In this document: positions 6,902-13,942 of the stretch, one piece after another
Position numbering within the stretch: position 1 is the first letter of the stretch
How the letters are laid out: each line of letters begins with the position of its first letter
Assembly (NCBI GenBank): GCA_031278315.1
Contig: JAITKS010000179.1
Coordinates: 1 to 18,394 of the forward strand
Direction: 5' to 3'
Length of the DNA stretch: 18,394 nt
Source: Planctomycetaceae bacterium
GTDB taxonomy: Bacteria; Planctomycetota; Planctomycetia; Pirellulales; Thermoguttaceae
Translations under genes and position numbers: made by a program
The notes under the pieces: model-generated
Database searches by the model: none
Told to the model about the DNA's origin: nothing
The model's input: the letters and a program-made list of their open reading frames with translations, nothing else

Positions 6902-6925
6902 AACTATAATTTTTTTAATTTTAAA

Positions 6926-9904
6926 ATGATAAATAATAAACCTATTGAACGTAAATTTCTTACATGGAATCAGCCGTTGCTATTGACAGCGGCGAAATAT
7001 TTGATCGATAAATTTGTATATGAAAATGATAACTCTACAAATAACAACAAATCCAATTCAAAACGCCGTTTTGATCTATCGACTGTTGTGATAGCGTTTT
7101 CGGCACATCGTGCAATTACGCGGTTTGAAGAAATTTTGGTAGAACAAGTCAACCAACTCGTGGAAGACGGTATAATCGAATCTGCATGGTATCCGCCGGA
7201 ATTGATTACTTTCGGCTCTCTGCCCGAAAAATTTTACGAACAAACATTTCCAATCGCAAACGAAGAAACACAATATTTCGCATGGAGACGTGCTATTCTA
7301 AACATTCAAAAATCTGATCCTGAAAATTTAAAACATCTGCTTCCGTTTCAACTTAACGAATATGATATCGGCAGCGGAATTGCTTTAGGAAAAACTTTTG
7401 CAGCTTTGCATTATGAAATAGTTTCGGAAAATATCGATTTCGATAACGTAGTAGAAAAATGTCAAGAACTCGACCTGCCGCAAGAAGAAATAAGATGGAA
7501 CATGCTCGTTAAATTAAAAAATGAATATCATCAAATTCTCAATGATCTGAAAATCTGGGACTTGCAAAGCGCACGATTATATGCGGTCAATAATCAGAAA
7601 GAATCTGAATATACAAAAATATATGATTCGTACAAAAAAAATAAAAAGCAATTTTTTCTTGTCAATCTAGTTGACATGAATATTCTACAGCGGGAAATCG
7701 TAAACAAGTTTTCCGAGTTTGTAACGGCACTGATTTTCGCGCCGGAATCTTATAAAGATTATTTCGATGAATTCGGCTGCATTATACCTGACAAATGGCT
7801 CGACGAAGTTATTCCGATAGATGATTCACAAATTGAAATTGTTGAACGTTCAGATTTTGAACCCGATGCGGTATTGCGGCGTCTTTATAATGCTAAAAAT
7901 TCAGAATCCTCCGACGGTAAATTTGCGGCGGGTGAAATTTCTATTGTTGCTGCGAACAGTGAAACTTTACCTTTTTTCAAACGCCGGTTCAAGGAAGCGA
8001 ATATAAAATTATCGCATTTTAAAGGTATAGAGTTGCGGCATTCGCCGATTTATCGTTTTCTTGATTTACTCGCAAAATTTATCGAATCGCAAAGTTTTTC
8101 CGACCTAGCTGAACTCGCAAGACATCCTGATATGTATAATTTTCTAAAACAAAATTTCAACGAGAATCCGGAATATTACAAGTTATTGAAAGCTCTTGAT
8201 CTATATTGCAACAATTTTATTCCCGATAAAATTGACGGTAATTGGAAATCGCTTGCCGGTGCGGACAATAGAATAACGCAATTGACTGAACTCGATGATG
8301 TGATACAAAAATCGTGGCAAATTATTAGTAATCAATTGATCGAATTTGAAAATTCAGATTGGCAAAAAATTGACGAACAACGTGAGCCGCCGGAATTTTG
8401 GCTGATGAAAATCAATACAATTTTAGCTCGGTTTTATCAAAATAATAAAAGAATGATAACTGTAAATGTTCTTGAATATATTACAATTGCAAACAATAAG
8501 ATAAACAAAATTCCGAAAGAGCTGCTTCCTAAAATGACATTTTTTGAAACGATAAATTTTCAATTGTCGTTGCTTAATTCAGAATTTATTTCGCCGTATC
8601 CAGATGACGACGCAATAGATATGATCGGATGGCTCGAAGCGGCAACAGATGACGCTGAACTTTTAATCGTTACAGGACTAAATGACGGCTTTATTCCGTC
8701 GTATGTAATTGCGGATGCGTTTTTGCCGGATAAAATTCGGCTTGAGTTAAAAATGATTGACAACAAACGCCGGCATGCACGCGATATTTATACAATTATC
8801 GTTACATTAAAAACGCGTAAAAAAGATAATGTTATTTTGATTACTTCACGAAGTTCAATTGCCGGCGATCCGATGATTCCGAGCCGGTTGTTATTCGCAA
8901 CAGATGATAATAATCCTGAAGAACGAATGAAACTCACGCAGCGAATTAAACGATTTTTCGGTGAAACGCCAAAACAGCCGAAGATAATTTTAGAGAACTC
9001 GTTTGAGAATATTTTGGCAAAGAGTTTCAATTTTAAGGTGCCGGAATTACCAATTTTAGAACCGCAAATTCAAAAAATGCGGGTTACTGAATTCGCAGAT
9101 TATGCTCGTTGTCCGTATAGATATTATTTGAAACATGTGCTTAAACTTTTTCCAATTGACGATTCCGCAGAAGAAATTAGTCCGAGTAGATTTGGAGATT
9201 TAATTCATGAAACGTTATGTGAATTCGGCAGAAATGAAATTGTACGTGATTGGGACGATGAGAATATGTTAAAATCTTGGCTTAAAGATAAATTATTGGA
9301 AATCGCAAAAAAGAATTTCGGAGACAATCCGATAGCTGCTGTTGCAATTCAAATTGAACGGGCGATAAGCAGATTAGATGCTTTTGCACGTTGGCAGGCG
9401 GAACGTCGGAAGGGCGGTGATAAAATATTGCATGTCGAATTTAGACTAGATGAAAAAGAATGTCAAAAAACAAATTTCCTTGATGTAGATAACAAAAAAA
9501 TGTTTGTTATCGGACGAATTGACAGAATCGATTATAATGAAAAAAATAACGAATACACAATAATTGATTATAAAACGTCAAACAGCAGTAAATCGCCGGA
9601 AGATGTTCACAAGAAAAAAAACAACGATGAATGGTTAGATTTCCAGTTACCGCTTTATCATTATATTTTACAACGCACGGGACGATTTAATGCAACAATA
9701 AATCTTGCGTATGTAAATTTACCGAGAAACAACGAAGTCGAGTTGAAAATCGCCAATTGGGACAAGCAAGATTTAAACGACGCAATTGAACAAGCGAAAA
9801 AAATTGTACACAATATTTGGTCAAACAATTTTCCGCTAACGGTTCCGCCGCCGATATACAGTCAAGATTACGCTCCGATTTGTCTCGACAATATTCCAAG
9901 ATAA
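6926..9904 (+). CDS. AddB-like PD-(D/E)XK nuclease family protein
   Basis: This large protein (992 residues) has a C-terminal RecB-type nuclease domain (about residues 715-992). Visible landmarks are RVTEFADYARCPYRYYLK (C729), H761 in DLIHETL, the catalytic acids D866 in GRIDRID and D881-x-K883 in IIDYKTS, and QLPLYHYIL. The order and length fit the AddB/RexB side of AddAB-type double-strand-break processing enzymes. The N-terminus (FLTWNQPLLLTAAKYLIDKF, then STVVIAFSAHRA) occupies the place of a P-loop strand but has no GxGKT. Only C729 and C986 are placed like AddB iron-sulphur cysteines, so a complete four-Cys cluster looks absent. No AddA helicase follows. I choose ATG 6926 over the upstream TTG (6839), because the extra 29 residues are low-complexity Phe/Asn. 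It could be an orphan nuclease, or its helicase may lie elsewhere. Confidence 0.85.
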   Translation: MINNKPIERKFLTWNQPLLLTAAKYLIDKFVYENDNSTNNNKSNSKRRFDLSTVVIAFSAHRAITRFEEILVEQVNQLVEDGIIESAWYPPELITFGSLPEKFYEQTFPIANEETQYFAWRRAILNIQKSDPENLKHLLPFQLNEYDIGSGIALGKTFAALHYEIVSENIDFDNVVEKCQELDLPQEEIRWNMLVKLKNEYHQILNDLKIWDLQSARLYAVNNQKESEYTKIYDSYKKNKKQFFLVNLVDMNILQREIVNKFSEFVTALIFAPESYKDYFDEFGCIIPDKWLDEVIPIDDSQIEIVERSDFEPDAVLRRLYNAKNSESSDGKFAAGEISIVAANSETLPFFKRRFKEANIKLSHFKGIELRHSPIYRFLDLLAKFIESQSFSDLAELARHPDMYNFLKQNFNENPEYYKLLKALDLYCNNFIPDKIDGNWKSLAGADNRITQLTELDDVIQKSWQIISNQLIEFENSDWQKIDEQREPPEFWLMKINTILARFYQNNKRMITVNVLEYITIANNKINKIPKELLPKMTFFETINFQLSLLNSEFISPYPDDDAIDMIGWLEAATDDAELLIVTGLNDGFIPSYVIADAFLPDKIRLELKMIDNKRRHARDIYTIIVTLKTRKKDNVILITSRSSIAGDPMIPSRLLFATDDNNPEERMKLTQRIKRFFGETPKQPKIILENSFENILAKSFNFKVPELPILEPQIQKMRVTEFADYARCPYRYYLKHVLKLFPIDDSAEEISPSRFGDLIHETLCEFGRNEIVRDWDDENMLKSWLKDKLLEIAKKNFGDNPIAAVAIQIERAISRLDAFARWQAERRKGGDKILHVEFRLDEKECQKTNFLDVDNKKMFVIGRIDRIDYNEKNNEYTIIDYKTSNSSKSPEDVHKKKNNDEWLDFQLPLYHYILQRTGRFNATINLAYVNLPRNNEVELKIANWDKQDLNDAIEQAKKIVHNIWSNNFPLTVPPPIYSQDYAPICLDNIPR

Positions 9905-10034
9905 TAGCAAAAAAATAATGATAGATAAATTTAATAATACAAAATCATACAATATATATTAGTGAAATTTTTATTTTTCAACTTTTTTGGGGAGACTATG
10001 AATTTTAAAACTAACTTTATTTTTCAACTTATTT

Positions 10035-10134
10035 TTTTGAAAAACGAAATAGACGAAAAAATGAAATAGACGAAAAAAATATGAAATAAAAATTTTCGTT
10101 TATTTTGTTATTTTGTATGTTTCGTATTTCAAAA
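10035..10134. repeat. 100-bp imperfect palindrome built of CGAAA units
   Basis: The left arm begins TTTTGAAAAACGAAATAGAC and repeats GAAATAGACGAAA. The right arm ends GTTTCGTATTTCAAAA. The reverse complement of the right arm aligns with the left along about 45 bp, with scattered mismatches. It fills most of the 287-bp gap before the squalene/phytoene synthase gene and resembles the palindrome at 332-408. A 23-codon frame (ATG 9998) behind a good GGGGAG enters it and is not believed to be a gene. Confidence 0.65.
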
Positions 10135-10191
10135 GACCAAAAATTCTATTTATAAATTACGATAAAGATAAATTACAGCACAAATAATAAT

Positions 10192-11283
10192 ATGGAAAGA
10201 TTTTCATTACGTGAAAGTATTTTGCAATGTTCTCGATTGACGCGTGCGTCGAAATCGAATTTTTATCCGGCATTTTCTTTTTTATCCAAAGACCGCAGCG
10301 AAGCTATGGAGATTTTATACGCATACACACGTTTCACCGACGACTTGATAGATAGTCCCGAAATTGATCCTGCAACGGGTAATTTATTATCGGTTAATAG
10401 CCGGCGGATACGTCAAAGATTGAATCAATGGTGTGCGGCGTTGGAAGCGGTGTTAGGTAAAATCGATGGTACGGCAGCTCAAATCGGTGATCCGTCTGAT
10501 TCTGCCGCATTTGAAAATTTGTACAAACAATTTCCGTCTTGTACCGGATTCGTGTTATTACCTGCGATCAAAATGATTGTCAATAAATTTCAAATTCCTA
10601 TTCAACCGTTTTTTCATTTAATCGACGGTGTCGACTCGGACATCGAAATGCGGAGATTCTGTACTTTCGAGGACGTCGCAGATTATTGTCATCAAGTTGC
10701 AACTTCGGTCGGATTTGCATCGCTTGCTATTTGGGGAACCGTTGAACCGTTGTTTTCAGATGAAATTGTCAAAGCCGCAAAAGCAACAGGTATCGCTTTT
10801 CAGCTGACAAATATTGTACGCGACTTGTGTGAAGATTTCGAAAACGGAAGATTGTATCTGCCGACAGACGAAATAACGAGAACAGGATTAACTGAAAATC
10901 AATTCGGGAGTTTATTGAATCGCGATACTTGGAACGCAATGAAATACAATCATAAAAAAAATGTCACATCGGATGAAAACTATATCGATACGGAACGCAT
11001 AAAGCAAATGGAAAAATTAGAAAATAAATTCGAGCAAGTTTTAAGTAAACAATTTGAAAGATGCGATATTTATTATACGAAATCAGCGCAACTTTATAAG
11101 TTGATTAATCCGCAATGCCGAAAAGTATTTGGTATGATGTGGAGCCGTTATTACACGCTGTTCAGAATAATGCAGCGTAATCCGAAACGAATTTTAAGTA
11201 AAAAAAGAGTTACTCTGTCGTATTATCAGAAATTAAAACTTTATTTAAGATGGAGGCTGTTACCTTGTTTTCGATTAGAATAG
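10192..11283 (+). CDS. Squalene/phytoene synthase family protein (HpnC/HpnD-like)
   Basis: This head-to-head prenyl transferase condenses two prenyl diphosphates into a squalene- or phytoene-type product. Both Mg-diphosphate aspartate motifs are intact: DDLID (D50, D51, D54) after ILYAYTRFT, and NIVRDLCED (D211, D215) followed by GRLYLP. The substrate-pocket segment DGVDSDIEMRRFCTFEDVADYC and GFASLAIWG are typical of the family. At 363 residues it is longer than the usual 280-300. The extra length comes from an insert after the first motif (about residues 60-110) and a Lys/Glu-rich insert after the second motif (about 240-280). It stands alone: no hopanoid cyclase, desaturase or second hpn gene is present. 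Squalene or presqualene diphosphate synthesis is more likely than carotenoid synthesis from the planctomycete-like setting, but this is inference. The ATG at 10192 is the first Met and no strong Shine-Dalgarno precedes it. Confidence 0.88.
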   Translation: MERFSLRESILQCSRLTRASKSNFYPAFSFLSKDRSEAMEILYAYTRFTDDLIDSPEIDPATGNLLSVNSRRIRQRLNQWCAALEAVLGKIDGTAAQIGDPSDSAAFENLYKQFPSCTGFVLLPAIKMIVNKFQIPIQPFFHLIDGVDSDIEMRRFCTFEDVADYCHQVATSVGFASLAIWGTVEPLFSDEIVKAAKATGIAFQLTNIVRDLCEDFENGRLYLPTDEITRTGLTENQFGSLLNRDTWNAMKYNHKKNVTSDENYIDTERIKQMEKLENKFEQVLSKQFERCDIYYTKSAQLYKLINPQCRKVFGMMWSRYYTLFRIMQRNPKRILSKKRVTLSYYQKLKLYLRWRLLPCFRLE

Positions 11284-11406
11284 AGTTATATTAAAAAAGC
11301 ATTTTCAATCTGTACTTTCCAAAAAAATTAATGACAAATATCATTATTTTTAAGTTTTTTTAATTTATTTGAGTTAAATGTACTCTCATCAAAGATACAC
11401 AAAATT

Positions 11407-11478
11407 ATGAAAAATTTAATGAAACCTATTATGAAATCAATTATGAAATCTATTATGAAACCAATTATGAAATCTATA
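11407..11478. repeat. Six 12-nt repeats ATGAAAYCNATT forming the gene start
   Basis: The units start at 11407, 11419, 11431, 11443, 11455 and 11467 and encode MKNL, MKPI, MKSI, MKSI, MKPI, MKSI; a seventh in-frame ATG follows at 11479. Every unit starts with ATG, so seven candidate start codons exist. Gain or loss of a unit would keep the frame and change only the number of Lys residues before the signal peptide. Confidence 0.9.
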
Positions 11479-12801
11479 ATGAAGCGTACTGTATTTTTTG
11501 TATCAGCATTTTTATTGTTGGTATTTTGTTTTAACTTGGTACAGATTTTTTCAGCGGTACCGGATTCGGCGGAACAACGTCACGAGTTACGATTAAAGAA
11601 GTTTCCGTATATTGATCGTGCGAAATGGATGGTTGAATACGAACTCTTACCACAGAAAGGTTTGACTAACGAGTATGTACTTGATGTGATGAAACGCATA
11701 CCGCGTCATCGGTTTGTACTTCCGGCGTACAGACGTGATGCTTATCGGGATCGTGCAATTGCAATTGGCGAATCTCAAACTATTTCGCCGCCGTATATTG
11801 TTTGTTATATGACATCGCAGTTGTTACCTAAACCGACTGATAAAATTCTTGAAATAGGTACTGGCAGCGGTTATCAAGCAGCCGTGTTGAGTTTGCTTGC
11901 CGATGAAGTTTATACGATTGAGATTGTCGAAAAGCTTGGTAAAAAAGCTGAAAATTTATTGCGGGAATTGGGATTTGATAATGTCAAAGTAAAGATCGGC
12001 GACGGGTATAAAGGATGGGCAGAGGCTGCGCCGTTTGACAGTATTATTGTTACGTGTTCGCCGGAATCTATTCCGCAGCCTTTGATTGAACAATTGCGGG
12101 AAGGCGGACGAATTATAATTCCGTTAGGGGAACGTTATCAGCAAGCGTTTTATTTAGGTCGAAAAGTTGAGGGGAAATTGGTGAAAGAAATTCTAGCACC
12201 GGCTCTTTTTGTACCGATGACAGGTGAAGCGGAAGAGAAAAGACAAATTCAGCCGGACCCAAAAAATCCAGTAATTGTAGGAGGAGACTTTGAAGAATCC
12301 AGAAAAGACGGAACGCCGATAGGATGGCATTATTCACGAAATGTAACTATTTTATCGAATCAGATTGGCGATGGAACTGTGCTTGTTGCGAAGATTCCGT
12401 CGGGTAAATTTTTTGCAAGATTTAAAAGCGGTGTGTCAAAAGTTACGAATCCGAAAACGCAGCAATTACCTGAATTTTCGCAGATTTTACAAGGTTTTCC
12501 TATTGACGGCAAAGCAATAAAAACTATTACGGTAAGTTATTTCGCAAGGGGGATAGATATTGTTCCGTTGAATGGAAAAGCGCAAACCGCAACAGGTTTA
12601 GTAATGTTATTTGATGAAGCTCGTGATCAAATTGCTGAAATACCTATTTGTCATGTGAGGGGTAATTTCGGATGGCAAAAATTTACTGAAACGATAAATA
12701 TTCCTTCTAAAGCCAAAGAAGCGATCTTATTAATTGGTTTACCGGCAGCTATAGGAACTCTTGATGTTGACAATATAAAAATGTCAAATAAGCAGCGTTA
12801 G
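11407..12801 (+). CDS. Exported protein-L-isoaspartate O-methyltransferase with extra C-terminal domain
   Basis: The enzyme methylates isoaspartyl residues in damaged proteins using S-adenosylmethionine, starting their repair. The N-terminus is a Lys-rich MKSI-repeat stretch, then a hydrophobic signal or anchor (RTVFFVSAFLLLVFCFNLVQ). The catalytic domain (about residues 70-275) has ESQTISPPYIVCYM (S127 at the active-site Ser of Pcm), SAM motif I EIGTGSGYQAAVLS (E149-G155) and GGRIIIPLG. Residues about 284-464 form a separate beta-rich domain opening VIVGGDFEESRKDGTPIGW, with late strands GWQKFTETINIP and GTLDVDNIKM. This resembles galactose-binding/carbohydrate-binding jelly rolls by pattern only. 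Most Pcm proteins are cytosolic and about 210 residues, so a signal peptide and a second domain are notable. The true start is uncertain among seven in-frame ATGs (11407 to 11479); the last leaves a standard signal peptide. Confidence 0.9.
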   Translation: MKNLMKPIMKSIMKSIMKPIMKSIMKRTVFFVSAFLLLVFCFNLVQIFSAVPDSAEQRHELRLKKFPYIDRAKWMVEYELLPQKGLTNEYVLDVMKRIPRHRFVLPAYRRDAYRDRAIAIGESQTISPPYIVCYMTSQLLPKPTDKILEIGTGSGYQAAVLSLLADEVYTIEIVEKLGKKAENLLRELGFDNVKVKIGDGYKGWAEAAPFDSIIVTCSPESIPQPLIEQLREGGRIIIPLGERYQQAFYLGRKVEGKLVKEILAPALFVPMTGEAEEKRQIQPDPKNPVIVGGDFEESRKDGTPIGWHYSRNVTILSNQIGDGTVLVAKIPSGKFFARFKSGVSKVTNPKTQQLPEFSQILQGFPIDGKAIKTITVSYFARGIDIVPLNGKAQTATGLVMLFDEARDQIAEIPICHVRGNFGWQKFTETINIPSKAKEAILLIGLPAAIGTLDVDNIKMSNKQR

Positions 12802-12821
12802 AATATTACAAAATGAGGTTG

Positions 12822-12887
12822 ATGAAAATGAATTTGAAGATTTTAGGAATTATAATTCTCATACTTGGAATTTTGGTTTTTGTTTAA
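12822..12887 (+). CDS. Possible 21-residue single-span membrane peptide
   Basis: MKMNLKILGIIILILGILVFV is encoded directly after the methyltransferase gene (20 bp gap), with GAGG 5 nt before ATG 12822. A start at 12813 would add three residues. It is one Lys-led hydrophobic helix with a GIIILILG pattern, like the first span of small DUF3185-type proteins, so it might be a truncated remnant. A stop then occurs at 12885. Too short to identify; it may be a real small protein, a decayed gene or chance. Confidence 0.3.
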   Translation: MKMNLKILGIIILILGILVFV

Positions 12888-13055
12888 AACTAAGATTATT
12901 CTGAAACGGCGGCAGCGATAAGATAATGATCTTTGTATGATTTTTTTATGATTTTTGGGTTTGTGTTTTTTGGTTTTTTATTTCGGGGGATTACTATAAA
13001 GAGTGATGTTTATGGTAAATATTTTTTGATTAGAAATTTAATTATTAGCGGGTCT

Positions 13056-13475
13056 ATGTATAAAATTTATGCTTATCGAGTATGTGTATCTGATTCGGAT
13101 GTTGATGTTAATGGTCATGCGAATAATGTTTGTCATGTGAGATGGATGAATGATGCGGCGGTAGAGCATTCACGAGTTAATGGATGGTCTCCTGAGCGTT
13201 ATGTTGAGTTAGGGGCAACGTGGTTTGCGAGACGTCATACGATAGATTATCTAGTTCCGGCGATGGAAGGAGATGAAATAGACATTCAGACTTGGGTATG
13301 TGAATGGAAAGTAATTAGATCGATCCGAAAATATAGATTTGTAAGAATTTCAGATGGAACGATAATAGCCGAAGCAGAAACGTTATGGGCTTTTGTAAAC
13401 TTAAAAACAGGACGTCCAACCAAAATACCTGAAATCGTCTCCGATTGCTTTTTCGTTACAGAAAATCCAAAATAA
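13056..13475 (+). CDS. Hot-dog fold acyl-CoA/acyl-ACP thioesterase
   Basis: This 139-residue hot-dog thioesterase (4HBT/acyl-ACP thioesterase type) would hydrolyse acyl-CoA or acyl-ACP thioesters in the cytosol. The opening strand and helix-entry motif is YRVCVSDSDVDVNGHANN, with D15 and D17 near the usual catalytic acid and N19-G20-H21 at the conserved turn. It is followed by VRWMNDAAVEH on the central helix, then alternating strands (TIDYLVPAMEGDEIDIQTWV, SIRKYRFVRI, ETLWAFVNLKTGRPTKIP). The open frame extends upstream to TTG 12933 with ATG 12948, adding a Phe/Gly-rich hydrophobic stretch. I prefer ATG 13056 because hot-dog domains begin right there and the length is typical. The substrate is unknown. 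It has no obvious operon partner. Confidence 0.85.
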   Translation: MYKIYAYRVCVSDSDVDVNGHANNVCHVRWMNDAAVEHSRVNGWSPERYVELGATWFARRHTIDYLVPAMEGDEIDIQTWVCEWKVIRSIRKYRFVRISDGTIIAEAETLWAFVNLKTGRPTKIPEIVSDCFFVTENPK

Positions 13476-13942
13476 AAATTTTTTGTAATATATCAGCGGA
13501 ATAATGTATTGTTGTTGGGATCGCGGTTGTCTTGACCGCATCTTTAGGCGTTTTTTGTACAAACAAAAAAGATGCAGGCGGGACGCCTGCGTTCCCGCCG
13601 GCTAAAATATTTTTTAGTAATTCACTTAAATTTAAAATCTAAAATTACAAAATCTCTGTGTTCTCTGTAGTTAATAAAAAATTAAAAAAGAAATAACTAT
13701 TATGGTGAAAGATAGAAAATATGATATTATTGAAATCTATAAAAATATACTCCTCACTTATGAAAATTGGGTTTGCGTTACAAAAAATAAAACCAATTTC
13801 CAAAATATAAAAAAGTATAGATTTTAATAGCATTGGTGTACCATACCAAATATAAAACACAAAAATAACTACAAAACAAAAAAATAACTTACCCCGTAAT
13901 CGTGTTCAGGAATTATTAAATATTTTTTAAGATACAAATTAT
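13476..13942. other. 467-bp spacer holding hairpin element copy B
   Basis: The first 160 bp are the dispersed hairpin element. The remaining ~300 bp are AT-rich. A 41-codon frame (ATG 13702 to TAA 13827, MVKDRKYDIIEIYKNILLTY...) has no Shine-Dalgarno and no recognisable relatives; I leave it unannotated. The minus-strand frames here are low-complexity shadows. The promoter of the M48 gene should lie in the right half but I cannot pick one. Confidence 0.5.
13483..13634. repeat. Dispersed hairpin element, copy B (after the thioesterase gene)
   Basis: The left end TTGTAATATATCAGCGGAAT (13483-13502) recurs at 456-475 (minus) and partly at 18359. Hairpin 1 is GCGGT-TGTCTTG-ACCGC (13523-13539). 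A long inner pairing joins GCATCTTT with AAAAAAGATGC. Hairpin 2 is GCAGGC-GGGAC-GCCTGC (13574-13590), which competes with GGCGGGA/TCCCGCC (13577-13583, 13593-13599). The right end (13611-13634) matches copy A. It begins 8 bp after the thioesterase stop codon and could also end its transcript. It has no coding capacity. Confidence 0.65.

Larger units (their letters stand above)
6296..6925. other. 630-bp spacer between aat and the AddB-like gene
   Basis: It starts with the 11-copy heptamer array. A promoter-like TTAAAA-N16-TATAAT (6431-6458) follows. A 22-codon frame (ATG 6439 to TGA 6507, MSLSFIILIIIMVLIVLRY...) would be a tiny membrane peptide, but it overlaps the promoter-like sequence and lacks a well-placed Shine-Dalgarno. 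A 105-codon frame from TTG 6612 ends at 6929, overlapping the next start as ATGA; its product matches nothing I know. A 22-bp tandem duplication lies at 6857-6901. Confidence 0.45.

Noticed and set aside
9998..10069. 23-codon ORF with good GGGGAG Shine-Dalgarno
   Set aside because: It runs into the CGAAA palindrome and its product is low complexity; most likely chance.
13702..13827. 41-codon plus-strand ORF before the M48 gene
   Set aside because: No Shine-Dalgarno, AT-driven composition and no recognisable motif; too weak to annotate.
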